Below are positions 18,135 to 26,816 of a DNA stretch of 64,000 bases, one piece after another (position 1 is the stretch's first letter; every line of letters begins with the position of its first letter). Position numbers and translations under genes: made by a program. Source of the DNA: Lewinella sp. W8 (GTDB taxonomy: Bacteria > Bacteroidota > Bacteroidia > Chitinophagales > Saprospiraceae); NCBI RefSeq assembly GCF_004375085.3, contig NZ_SNAQ03000001.1:310001-374000 (forward strand). The letters run 5' to 3'. The notes under the pieces were generated by a model. The model was not told the origin of the DNA, did no database searches, and saw only the letters and a program-made list of their open reading frames with translations.

Positions 18135-18380
18135 GGGTTTGTTGGTTGGTGAGTAAAGCGTGGTGAAGACAGCCAAAAGACAAAAACAAAAATCAGGGGA
18201 GGGTACAAGAAAGCTTGGGAATCATGTGCCAAATGCTTGGACATATGTTGCATCTCCCGGCAAAAGCGTGTGTATCAGTATCGTATGGGCTGGTGGAGTC
18301 TTACCCCCTTGACGCAATTTTTTTCCAGCGGGTCTGTCCGGGTAGCGCGGTGGGGCAGATAAGAAAACAGGACGGGGGTT

Positions 18381-18401
18381 GGGCGCGGAGCGCAGGTGCA
18401 A
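18381..18401 (+). repeat. Short GC-rich intergenic repeat
   Basis: GGGCGCGGAGCGC followed by AGGTGCAA. Similar sequences occur in intergenic DNA at 31668-31688 (reverse), 34162-34182, 47990-48010 (reverse) and 53418-53436. Confidence 0.6.
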
Positions 18402-18462
18402 TAAATTGGAACCCTCGTGCTCAGCTGGGGTGCCGGGCGGATTAGGCGAGAGCAAAATTCCA

Positions 18463-18492
18463 TCGAGAGAGTCTACATGTAGACTCTCTCGA
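18463..18492. repeat. Perfect 30-bp palindrome
   Basis: TCGAGAGAGTCTACA is followed directly by its exact reverse complement, with ACATGT at the centre. As RNA it would form a stem with a minimal loop; as DNA it is a candidate dimer-binding operator or replication/recombination site. No T run follows closely enough for a classical terminator. Confidence 0.9.
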
Positions 18493-18682
18493 CGGAGCCA
18501 ACCGGGCTGAAAAAATTTTTAATAGATTCTTCTCCCTAGGGCCACGATTAGGGTGCCCCTACGGGACCAGAATTTCCGCTCATTTAAGCAACTAAGCCGC
18601 TTTTAGGCCCCGCTTGATTGGGCAAATGCATCAGCATGAAAACCGACGTTTCAGGATGCGTGCATTATACCTGCGAGGAGCT

Positions 18683-18714
18683 AGTAAATAGGCGGACGCA
18701 GTCGCCTATTTACT
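18683..18714. repeat. 12-bp perfect inverted repeat with 8-bp loop
   Basis: AGTAAATAGGCG, the spacer GACGCAGT, then CGCCTATTTACT. It lies about 210 bp upstream of the iron-sulfur subunit gene and could be a terminator-like stem or an operator. Confidence 0.85.
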
Positions 18715-18922
18715 CGACGCCCAGGAGGAGAATGCTCTATTTTTTGAAAGAAGAGAGTTCGTCCTCCTCCGCTGCATTATTTGGCCTGATGAAACCGGAC
18801 AAATGTTCATCGGAGGTGTGACGAACGACCTTGCGACGGTTTACTTGAGTTCCCCCGTAAAAACCACTATCTTCCCTGCTCATTCGCCCCATGCTCATCC
18901 TTTGGGCCATAAAACCACATTC

Positions 18923-19384
18923 ATGGCAACTTTTCAACTGACCGTTAACGGAAAACAATTTGACGTCGAGGCTGATCCGGCCACGCCCCTGCTCTGGGTG
19001 CTGCGGGATGAACTCGGGCTCACCGGTACAAAATACGGCTGCGGCATCGGATCCTGCGGCGCCTGCACCGTTCACCTCGACGGAACGGCGATGCGCTCCT
19101 GCCAGATCCCCCTCAGTAATATGAACGGAGAAAAGATCACCACCATCGAAGGGCTTTCCGAAGCGGGGGACCACCCCGTCCAGCAGGCCTGGCTGGAACA
19201 TGACGTTCCCCAGTGTGGCTACTGTCAGGCCGGACAAATCATGAGCGCCGCCTCCCTGTTGAACGCCATTCCCAATCCGACCGACGCGGACATCGAGGCG
19301 CAAATGAGCGGCAACATTTGCCGCTGCGGTACCTACCTGCGGATCAACGCCGCCGTCAAAACCGCCGCCGGAAAACTGAGCTAA
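18923..19384 (+). CDS. 2Fe-2S subunit of a xanthine-dehydrogenase-family enzyme (IorA-like)
   Basis: This 153-residue protein carries two [2Fe-2S] clusters that pass electrons from a molybdenum site. The plant-type cluster ligands are in [14 protein letters not shown] (Cys40, 45, 48) with Cys60; the second cluster ligands are [10 protein letters not shown] (Cys98, 101) and [11 protein letters not shown] (Cys133, 135). The short two-domain architecture matches the small subunit of isoquinoline 1-oxidoreductase and related aldehyde oxidoreductases. The ATG at 18923 opens directly into the ferredoxin domain ([15 protein letters not shown]); an upstream in-frame extension of 40 codons looks non-coding. 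The catalytic subunit gene starts 53 bp downstream. Confidence 0.93.
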   Translation: MATFQLTVNGKQFDVEADPATPLLWVLRDELGLTGTKYGCGIGSCGACTVHLDGTAMRSCQIPLSNMNGEKITTIEGLSEAGDHPVQQAWLEHDVPQCGYCQAGQIMSAASLLNAIPNPTDADIEAQMSGNICRCGTYLRINAAVKTAAGKLS

Positions 19385-19437
19385 TTGGGCTCCCGGTCAC
19401 TTTTCTTCCCATCTCCAACCGAACAAGGCTAAATATT

Positions 19438-21633
19438 ATGCAAGCTCCTTCCCGTCGTTCCTTTCTGAAAGTATCCGCCGCTACCGGTGGCGGTCTGTTA
19501 CTCGGCTTTGGCTGGCTCACCTCCTGTGAAAGCAAGCCGGCCGCTGCCGTGGCCACCGGACCGGTCATGCCCGAATCCTGGGTGCCCGTAAACGCCTACC
19601 TCCAGATTGGCGATAACGGCGTAGTCACCATTTATTCCCCCAATCCGGAGATCGGCCAGAACGTCAAAACCTCCATGCCGATGATCATCGCCGAGGAGCT
19701 GGACGTAGACTGGAATAACGTCATCGTCGAACAGGCCGGACTGGACACCGAAAAGTACACCCGCCAGCTGGCCGGTGGTAGTCAGTCTATCCGTCATGGG
19801 TGGACGAGCCTGCGGACCGCCGGGGCCACGGCGCGGCATCTCCTGATGGCCGCCGCCGCTACCGAATTATCCGTCCCCGTAGAGGAGCTGAGAACCGAGA
19901 ACGGCATCATTTACCACGATGCCTCCGACCGCCAACTCGGGTACGGAGACGTAGCCGCCGCGGCCGCAAACCTGCCGGTCCCCGAAGAAGTGCCCCTCAA
20001 GGACCCCGCCGACTTCAAGATCATTGGTCAGGGGAAGAAGAACGTGGACGCCCGCAAGATCGTTACCGGACAACCCCTCTTCGGGATGGACATCCAGCGG
20101 GAAGGTATGTTTATTGCCGGTATTGTACATCCTCCTGCCTTCGGGATGAAACTCAAGTCGGTGAACGCCGATGCGGTTAAGGCCATGCCTGGGATTCAGG
20201 ACGTGGTGACCATTGACGCGGAGAAGGAAGGCGTGGACCGGCAGTGGTCCGACGTGAACGCCTTTCCCCAACTGGTGGCCGTGGTCGGTAACTCCACCTG
20301 GCAGGTCATGCAGGCCAAGCAGGCCCTGGAGGTGGAATGGGAAGAAACCAGTGCGGCGGAGTCTACCGCCCAGCACCGGGCGACCCTGGAAGAGCTGATC
20401 GAAAACGGCAAGGCGGAAGCTTCCCGGCGGGACGGAGACCCCGAAGCGGCCTTCGCCCGGGCGACAAAAATTGTGGAGGCCACTTATTCGGCTCCCTTCC
20501 TGCCCCACAACACGATGGAGCCGATGAACTTTTTTGCCCACGTCACCTCCGAACGGGCAGAATTGGTGGGCCCCATTCAGACCCCCGAGTTCCTGCAAAA
20601 GACCGTGGCTTCCCTCGTTGACCTCCCGCTCGAGAAGGTCGACATCATGATGACCCGGATGGGCGGCGGCTTTGGCCGCCGGCTTTACGGAAACTTCGGC
20701 GTAGAAGCCGCCCTCATCAGTCAGGCGGTCAACGCTCCGGTCAAGCTGGTCTACACCCGCGAGGACGACATGACCCAGGGCACCTACCGCCCGGATTACC
20801 TGGTGAAGTACCGCGCCGGACTGGACGCCGACGGTAACTTGATTGCCTTCCACATCCGCGGTGCGGGCACCAACGGCAGTCCTGTATTCGCCAACCGCTT
20901 TCCCGCCGGAACGGTAGACAACTACCTGGTGGAAAACTTTAGCAAGGACTCCAACATCTCCACCGGCGCCTGGCGGGCGCCGCGCTCCAACTTCATCGCC
21001 GGAGCGGAGCAGGCCTTCCTCGACGAAGTCGCCGAAGCCGCCGGCAAGGACCCCATCGCCTTCCGCCTCGAACTGTTCGAACGGGCCAAGAATAACCCCG
21101 TCGGCGAAAACAACGACTACGACGCCGAACGCTACGCTGGCGTCCTCGAACTTGTACGCGATAAGTCGAACTGGGGGCAGCAAACCGATGGTGTATTCCG
21201 CGGCGTCGCGGCCTACTACTGCCACAATTCCTACGTGGCGCAGGTCCTCGACCTGAGCATGGACGGAGACCAGCCAAAGGTGGAAAAGGTCTACTGCGCC
21301 GTCGACTGTGGCATCGTCGTCAATCCCGAAGGTGCTCGCAACCAGGTCGAAGGCGGTATCGTGGACGGTATCGGCCACGCCATGTACGGCGCCCTGACCT
21401 TTACGGACGGTACCCCCGACCAGCAGAACTTCGATAGCTACCGCCTGATCCGTCACGGAGAGGCCCCGAAGGAAATCGAGACCTTCTTTGTGGATAACGG
21501 GATCGATCCCACCGGACTGGGAGAGCCTTCCCTGCCTCCCATCATGGGCGCGCTGGCCAATGCCCTGAGCCGCGCTAAGGGAGAGCGGGTCTACGACCAG
21601 CCCTTTATGGGACAACAGGAGCTGCTAGGGTAA
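19438..21633 (+). CDS. Molybdopterin-binding catalytic subunit (IorB-like), Tat-exported
   Basis: The product has 731 residues. A twin-arginine signal (SRRSFLKVSAATGGG, residues 5-19) predicts folded export with cofactor, and its small partner probably rides along. The mature part carries molybdopterin-cytosine-dinucleotide family motifs: GQNVKTSMPMIIAEEL, the Gly-rich MGGGFGRRLYGN (about residue 408) and GLGEPSLPP near 695, whose Glu is the conserved catalytic base of the family. This is the isoquinoline-1-oxidoreductase beta type; substrates of such enzymes are aldehydes or N-heterocycles and cannot be told apart here. Start at 19438 is set by the Tat signal. No cytochrome subunit, XdhC-type chaperone or molybdenum cofactor gene is in the window. 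Confidence 0.92.
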   Translation: MQAPSRRSFLKVSAATGGGLLLGFGWLTSCESKPAAAVATGPVMPESWVPVNAYLQIGDNGVVTIYSPNPEIGQNVKTSMPMIIAEELDVDWNNVIVEQAGLDTEKYTRQLAGGSQSIRHGWTSLRTAGATARHLLMAAAATELSVPVEELRTENGIIYHDASDRQLGYGDVAAAAANLPVPEEVPLKDPADFKIIGQGKKNVDARKIVTGQPLFGMDIQREGMFIAGIVHPPAFGMKLKSVNADAVKAMPGIQDVVTIDAEKEGVDRQWSDVNAFPQLVAVVGNSTWQVMQAKQALEVEWEETSAAESTAQHRATLEELIENGKAEASRRDGDPEAAFARATKIVEATYSAPFLPHNTMEPMNFFAHVTSERAELVGPIQTPEFLQKTVASLVDLPLEKVDIMMTRMGGGFGRRLYGNFGVEAALISQAVNAPVKLVYTREDDMTQGTYRPDYLVKYRAGLDADGNLIAFHIRGAGTNGSPVFANRFPAGTVDNYLVENFSKDSNISTGAWRAPRSNFIAGAEQAFLDEVAEAAGKDPIAFRLELFERAKNNPVGENNDYDAERYAGVLELVRDKSNWGQQTDGVFRGVAAYYCHNSYVAQVLDLSMDGDQPKVEKVYCAVDCGIVVNPEGARNQVEGGIVDGIGHAMYGALTFTDGTPDQQNFDSYRLIRHGEAPKEIETFFVDNGIDPTGLGEPSLPPIMGALANALSRAKGERVYDQPFMGQQELLG

Positions 21634-21650
21634 GGCTATTGGTATTGGAT

Positions 21651-21729
21651 GATGCCCGCGAGGCCCTGGTCCGATGCTCGGCATCGGACGGCAGACCTCG
21701 CTCGGGTAGGAGCACCCTTTCAGGGCGCT
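21651..21729. repeat. 79-bp structured direct repeat, copy 1
   Basis: Begins GATGCCCGCGAGGCCCTGG and is 77/79 identical to 22767-22845 in the same orientation. Inside, GTCCGATG/CATCGGAC form a stem nested in GCGAGG/CCTCGC, followed by a small AGC-ACCC/GGG-GCT hairpin, a REP-like architecture. Confidence 0.9.
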
Positions 21730-21777
21730 AGTGTTGCCGTATGACCAACGGCTTAACCCCATGTTCTATCATCAAGA

Positions 21778-22707
21778 TCAATATCTATTTTGGCTGGATA
21801 TGCGCTTAGCGTATTCCCCGTATTTCTTGGCGAAATGAGCGCAAGACGATCGCTTTTCAAACCAAATCTTATTGGCATAATGCCTGATGAAGGTGGTCCG
21901 GTTGGAGGCATAATCGAAGGAGAGGCCGCGCTGCTCCACGTAGGCTTCGGCAAGTTGGGTTGCGGGAATCAGGTAGTCGTCATCCTTACGGATGGTATCC
22001 AGTTGCTGCATCTGGGCGCAGAAGCGATCCAGGTCTTCGGGGGTCGGTAAGGCCTGGTCCATTTTTACTTTGTCCATGGTCTCAAAGCCTTCCCCAAGTT
22101 CATCTAGGCTGTAAGCAATGGCGGCGGGCTGGTACTGAGCCAGTACGGCGGGTAGAAAACTATCCATCGATTTGCGTTTTAGCAGCGCCTGATAGTTGGC
22201 GGTTGGTAACTCCTCAAAGTTAATTTTTGCATACACCAACTCATGGAACGGGAGTGGATTTTGCCGTGACGCCAGGTCTTCCTCCAACAATTGTGCGGTA
22301 CTGGCCATCAGGCTGTCAAAACCGGGAAGTGCGCGAGTTTTGACGTTGAGTTCTCCGGACTGTCCTTGGAAAATGAAGTATTGCCTTGCGGAAGGACAAT
22401 CTTCCACGAGGGCTACCGTCAAGTCCCAGAAGGGGCGGTCAAATAGGGGGGCGTCTTCGAGGTCGACGCCAAACACGGTCTTAAAGTTCTCTTTCGAAGC
22501 GGCCGGTAACTTCTCCGCAGACATCAGGGTGAAGAGCAAAAAGTCTTCGACCTCGTCGACGACTTCACCCGCCATGACTTCCTGGAAACTAGGACACAGC
22601 TCGCGGGCAACCGCCTTCAGCGTTTCTGCCGGGTCGTTTTGGGCAGTGAGTGTGGGGGATAGCAGGAGGAAACAGCACAGGAAGGTGAAGAAGGAGGGAA
22701 ATCGCAT
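21778..22707 (-). CDS. Secreted hypothetical protein between direct repeats
   Basis: The product has 309 residues with a signal peptide (FFTFLCCFLLLSPTLTAQ). The mature part is mainly helical and acidic (EVVDEVEDFLLFTLMSAEKL, LDRFCAQMQQLDTIRKDDDY) with no motif I recognise. Two Cys (in ARELCPSFQ and EDCPSARQY) could form a disulfide. A full promoter-like TATCTTTG lies 22 bp upstream of the ATG. The gene is a single-gene island: 79-bp direct repeats sit about 50-60 bp beyond each end. That suggests either mobility as a cassette or repeat insertion on both sides. Function unknown. Confidence 0.75.
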   Translation of the reverse strand: MRFPSFFTFLCCFLLLSPTLTAQNDPAETLKAVARELCPSFQEVMAGEVVDEVEDFLLFTLMSAEKLPAASKENFKTVFGVDLEDAPLFDRPFWDLTVALVEDCPSARQYFIFQGQSGELNVKTRALPGFDSLMASTAQLLEEDLASRQNPLPFHELVYAKINFEELPTANYQALLKRKSMDSFLPAVLAQYQPAAIAYSLDELGEGFETMDKVKMDQALPTPEDLDRFCAQMQQLDTIRKDDDYLIPATQLAEAYVEQRGLSFDYASNRTTFIRHYANKIWFEKRSSCAHFAKKYGEYAKRISSQNRY

Positions 22708-22728
22708 AAATCAATAGGGTTACTGCGC

Positions 22729-22736
22729 CAAAGATA
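22729..22736 (-). promoter_or_regulatory. -7 promoter element (TATCTTTG)
   Basis: On the minus strand this is an exact TAnnTTTG match, 22 bp from the ATG of the secreted hypothetical gene, predicting a leader of about 15 nt. Confidence 0.55.
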
Positions 22737-22766
22737 TTTCTTTCCACCAATGTTCCGAGCCTTGTT

Positions 22767-22845
22767 GATGCCCGCGAGGCCCTGGTCCGATGTTCGGCAT
22801 CGGACGGCAGACCTCGCTCGGGGAGGAGCACCCTTTCAGGGCGCT
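22767..22845. repeat. 79-bp structured direct repeat, copy 2
   Basis: Same orientation as copy 1 at 21651-21729, with two base differences. Its last base is the first base of the stop codon (22845-22847) of the hybrid sensor gene, so it abuts the coding region exactly. Confidence 0.9.
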
Positions 22846-25800
22846 TAGCCCTCAGCACCTCCCTGCCCTCCCTGCCGCCACTCGGAGGGCGTACAACCGT
22901 AGCGTTCGCGGAACTTCTTGCCGAAGTAGCCCGGGTCCTGGAAACCGCAGTCGTAGGCGATGTTGCTGATCGAAAGCTCGGTGTGCCGCAGGGACTGCGC
23001 GGCGGCCTGCAGCCGCAGCTGATTGATGAATTTACTGGCCGACAATCCGATGGTAGACTGCAGTTTGCGGTGGAGCTGACTGCGACTCATGCCCGCCACG
23101 CGTTCCAGGTCGGAGACGCTCAGGTGGGTGTCCGAAATGTTTTCCCGGACGTACTCCCGGATGCGGGCGAGAAAATTGGCTTCGGGGTGGTCCGGCGCCG
23201 AGGCGGCGGGCTGAACGGGTTCCCCGTCCAGCATTTCCTCCCGGAGCCGGGCGGCGGTGCGATCCCGCAGGTGCAATAAGTTGCGCAACCGGAGCCGCAG
23301 TTCGCGCTCGGAAAAGGGCTTGCTGAGGTAGGCGTCGGCGCCCCGCTCCAAACCCTCCAGCCGGTGTTCGTCGGCCGACTTGGCGGTCAGCAGCAGTACC
23401 GGGAGGTGACTGGTGCGCTCGTCGGCTTTGAGTTGGGTGCACAGCTGATAGCCGTTCAGGTTCGGCATCATGACGTCGCTGATCACCAGGTCGGGAATCA
23501 GTTCCGTGGCCGCGGCCACGCCGGCCACGCCGTCGGGGGCTACGACGATCCGGTAGTCGTCCGCCAGGCTTTCTTCCAGATAACTGGACAGCTCGGCGTC
23601 GTCCTCGACGATGAGCACCAGCGCTCTGGCGTCATCGACGGTTCCCGGAGGCATTGAGGGATAAATTCCCGTATTATCGGCCCCCTGGATGGGCCCGGCA
23701 TCCTGCGCTTGCGCCCCTCTCCTGGGTAACCGGACGGAAAAGGTACTTCCAGAACCGGGCGTGCTGGAAAGTTGGATGCTTCCGCCCATCAGTTGGGTCA
23801 GTTCCTTAACGAGTGCCAGACCGATGCCGGTCCCGCCCGGCTGTCCGTCGTTGGCCTGGACGTAGCGGTCAAAAATCTTCCGCTGGTCTTCTGCAGAGAT
23901 GCCCGGTCCCTGGTCCCGGACGTTAATCACGAGGGTGCCCGGCTGCTCGTTCACCTCAAGCCGGAGCGTGCTGCCCGGCGGACTGAACCGCAGGCCATTG
24001 GCCACCAGGTTGACGATGATGCTTTCCAGTTTGTCCCGATCAACGACCAGGGAGGTGTTCGGGGCCAAATTGCCGTCGAGGGTAAGCAAAACCTCCCGAT
24101 TCCCAGCTTCCTCGGCGAAGGATTGAATGATCTCCCGGAGTAATTCATCCGGGTGGATGCGGCTCTCGTAGAGCTTCATTTGTCCGGCCTCCAGTTTTTG
24201 CAGGTCGAGGAGCTGGTTGATCATGCGTAGCAACCGCTTCCCCTGGCGGTCAATTCTCCGGGCCTCCCGCGCCAGGGTGGGGTCGGAGCGCTCCTGTCCG
24301 GTTCGGAGTAATCGCCGGGCCGGCCCCAGGATCAGCGTGAGGGGAGTGCGAAATTCGTGGGTGAGGTTGGCAAACAGTCGGGACTTAAAGGCGTCCAGTT
24401 CCACCAGTTGGGCGTGTTCCCGGCGTTCGATTTTCCGATTGAACCAGCTGCGCGCCAGCAGCGCGGCTGCAGCAAGGGTCAGCAGGATCAACAGTAAGCG
24501 GAACCACCATTGCTCCACCAGCGCCGGCCGGGCGATGATGAGGAGCTCCCGGCTATCCTGATTCCAGTTGCCCTGGCCGTCATCGCTTCGTAGTTGCAGC
24601 CGGTGGGCACCGGGCGGCAGCTGGGTGAAGGAAAGTGATTTCTCGGTGCCCAGTCGCTCCCATTCGGGCATGCTGCCCAGCCGGTAAGCGTACTGAACTT
24701 TCCGGGCCTTTTCGTACTGAAGCGCCGAAAAGGTAAGGGTCAGCGATCGTTGCCGTGGCGACAACTCCAGGACCTGAAGGTCTGGCAGTGGTCGGGAGGT
24801 GTTGTGGTTTTCTCCGTTGATCCGCAGCTCATTCAAAACAATCGGGGGGAAGCTGGGAGGGGAAGGTGCCAGGGAAGGATCCGTAACGATGATCCCCCGC
24901 TGTCCGCCAAAGATGAGCCGACCGTCGGGATGGGTAGTAGACACGGCGTTAGAGAATTGCTGGATGGCCGTGGCGTCCCGAAAGAGCAGGGTGCCCTCTC
25001 CCGGCGAGTAGATGCCCAATCGATCGCCGGCTCCGAACCACAACTCGCCGTTTGGAGTGCTGAGAATGGATTCGGGGATGCCCACCTTTTTCCCCGCCAC
25101 TTCCGTAATCAGTCGGGTGGTAAGCGTAAGGGTATCGATACCAATCAGGCCCTGCGAAGCGGCCGCCCACAGCGCGCCATTTGCTCCCCAGGCCAGCTGC
25201 TTGATCCGGCCACCGGCAATTTCGGTTTGGCTGCCGGGCCGGTAGTCCAAAAAATGAAAGTTGGCCGCCTGGGGGTCAAAATAGCCCAGCCGGTCATTGT
25301 AATAATCCCCACAGCTTAGCCAAATCTTCCCCTCCGGGCCCGGTAAAACGCTGGTGATCACGAAGCCCGCCAGTTGGTGGGTTGAGCGGTCGGGGTAAAA
25401 CCAGTTCTCTTCGCCGGTGATCCGGTGGTAGCTGCCCAAACCATCATCACTGGCCAGCCACAGCAGGTTGGGGTCGCGGGCATCTTCGGCGACCATCGTG
25501 ACGGATACTTCCCGAATGCGGGAAGAGGTGATCTTTGGTTGGAACGCATCCCGCTCGGGGGCATAGCGGTACAGCCCATCGTAGCCCCGACTCAGTAGCA
25601 CCTCCCCGTCGTGGAGGGGCAAGATGTGGTTCAGGTCGCGGCCGTTCAGGAAGTCATTCCGGGGGAAGGGTAGTTGTCGGGGCGCAGCCCCGACCTCCGG
25701 CGCCCGGTACAGCCCACTCCAGCGCAGGTAAAACAGTACCCCTCCCAGATGATCGGCCCCGATTTCTAGCATCTGGTCTTCGCTATCCTCGACTCCGGAG

Positions 25801-26816
25801 CGGTAATGGGAAGCAGAGGAGGGCGCCACGGAACGTCGGTTCAGCCCGACGTAGGTGCCGATCCACAGGTTGCCTCGCTGATCGGAACACAGGGCACGAA
25901 CGTGTTGGTCCGTCAGTCCGTTGGTGTGCCATTGCAGGTTTCCGTTGGGGGAGAGCAGACCCAGGCCCCGTCCGCGACTGGCCATCCACAACTGATCCCC
26001 GGAGGACTCCAGGTCCAGCACGGTGGTTTCCAGCAGTCCCGGATCGTTATTCCTGAAGGTTTCAATGCGGGAAGCCCCGCCAACCCACCGAAATAGTCCG
26101 CGGTTGGTGCCCAGAATGAGGGTGTCCGCGCGCTCGGCTACGCTGAAAATGGTCGTTGGGGAGAAGCCGTCAAGGGTGGCCAGGGTGTTGCCGGACAGGC
26201 TAGCGACACCTTCTGGTCCCAGCAGCAACATTTCGCCGTGGTGACGGCTGTAGAATAGTTTTTGGGTCGAGAAATTCCCGGTGTTGATGTGCCGGAAATT
26301 TTCCCGTTCGGGCTGGTAGGTACCCAGCCCGCGATCAGTAAGAACGTACAGTAATCCGGTGCCATCCAGTGCCAGGTCCCGGACGTCGTTTCCCGGCAGG
26401 GTCGCTTCCCCGGCCCCGGCGAAGAATCGCCGGAAGCAGTTGGTGGTGCGGTCGAGACGGTTGAGTCCCGCTTTGGTCCCTACCCATAGGTTGCCTACGT
26501 GATCTTCCAGCAGTCGGACGGCAATGGGGTGGCTCAGGGTGCAGCTGTCGTTAATGTCGGCGGGATAATTGAGAAAGTCGTATCCGTCAAACCGGTGCAA
26601 ACCGCTGTAGGCCGCCGTCCAGACGTAGCCGAACCGATCAATCAGTACATCATTGATGGCTTCACTGCCCAGTCCGTCTTCGTAGGTATACGCGTCCATC
26701 TCCGGTTGAAGCAGCTGCCCCCGACCGGGTGCAGCAACGGTCATGATGAGGGCAAGCGTTACCGCCATCCGCCAAAACCGAGCCCGCCTTGTCCAACCAC
26801 AGTAGACGTTAAACAT
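22845..26816 (-). CDS. Hybrid two-component sensor kinase / AraC regulator
   Basis: The product (1323 residues) is a one-protein signalling system of Bacteroidota. After a signal region come about 14 propeller blades (for example DVLIDRFGYVWTAAYSGLHR, LLEDHVGNLWVGTKAGLNRL), then a Y_Y_Y domain (about 680-740), a membrane segment (about 765-790), a histidine kinase with ANLTHEFRTPLTLI (His near 819), N box VNLVANGLRFS and DQGPGIS, a receiver with VISDVMMPNLNG (Asp near 1114) and a C-terminal AraC HTH (LSVSDLERVAGMSRSQLHRK, ISNIAYDCGF). The ATG at 26814-26816 overlaps the end of the patatin gene by 8 bp, so the two are translationally coupled. Family members often control polysaccharide-use genes, but none are adjacent here. 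Confidence 0.95.
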   Translation of the reverse strand: MFNVYCGWTRRARFWRMAVTLALIMTVAAPGRGQLLQPEMDAYTYEDGLGSEAINDVLIDRFGYVWTAAYSGLHRFDGYDFLNYPADINDSCTLSHPIAVRLLEDHVGNLWVGTKAGLNRLDRTTNCFRRFFAGAGEATLPGNDVRDLALDGTGLLYVLTDRGLGTYQPERENFRHINTGNFSTQKLFYSRHHGEMLLLGPEGVASLSGNTLATLDGFSPTTIFSVAERADTLILGTNRGLFRWVGGASRIETFRNNDPGLLETTVLDLESSGDQLWMASRGRGLGLLSPNGNLQWHTNGLTDQHVRALCSDQRGNLWIGTYVGLNRRSVAPSSASHYRSGVEDSEDQMLEIGADHLGGVLFYLRWSGLYRAPEVGAAPRQLPFPRNDFLNGRDLNHILPLHDGEVLLSRGYDGLYRYAPERDAFQPKITSSRIREVSVTMVAEDARDPNLLWLASDDGLGSYHRITGEENWFYPDRSTHQLAGFVITSVLPGPEGKIWLSCGDYYNDRLGYFDPQAANFHFLDYRPGSQTEIAGGRIKQLAWGANGALWAAASQGLIGIDTLTLTTRLITEVAGKKVGIPESILSTPNGELWFGAGDRLGIYSPGEGTLLFRDATAIQQFSNAVSTTHPDGRLIFGGQRGIIVTDPSLAPSPPSFPPIVLNELRINGENHNTSRPLPDLQVLELSPRQRSLTLTFSALQYEKARKVQYAYRLGSMPEWERLGTEKSLSFTQLPPGAHRLQLRSDDGQGNWNQDSRELLIIARPALVEQWWFRLLLILLTLAAAALLARSWFNRKIERREHAQLVELDAFKSRLFANLTHEFRTPLTLILGPARRLLRTGQERSDPTLAREARRIDRQGKRLLRMINQLLDLQKLEAGQMKLYESRIHPDELLREIIQSFAEEAGNREVLLTLDGNLAPNTSLVVDRDKLESIIVNLVANGLRFSPPGSTLRLEVNEQPGTLVINVRDQGPGISAEDQRKIFDRYVQANDGQPGGTGIGLALVKELTQLMGGSIQLSSTPGSGSTFSVRLPRRGAQAQDAGPIQGADNTGIYPSMPPGTVDDARALVLIVEDDAELSSYLEESLADDYRIVVAPDGVAGVAAATELIPDLVISDVMMPNLNGYQLCTQLKADERTSHLPVLLLTAKSADEHRLEGLERGADAYLSKPFSERELRLRLRNLLHLRDRTAARLREEMLDGEPVQPAASAPDHPEANFLARIREYVRENISDTHLSVSDLERVAGMSRSQLHRKLQSTIGLSASKFINQLRLQAAAQSLRHTELSISNIAYDCGFQDPGYFGKKFRERYGCTPSEWRQGGQGGAEG

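Larger units (their letters stand above)
18135..18922. other. 788-bp gene-free region with palindromes
   Basis: This separates the divergent giant-protein operon and the molybdenum-hydroxylase genes. It holds a GC-rich short repeat (18381), a perfect 30-bp palindrome (18463) and a 12-bp inverted repeat (18683), all listed separately. No frame in it looks coding. It must contain both operons' promoters; TATCTTCC near 18868 is an imperfect -7 candidate for the hydroxylase genes. Confidence 0.6.
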
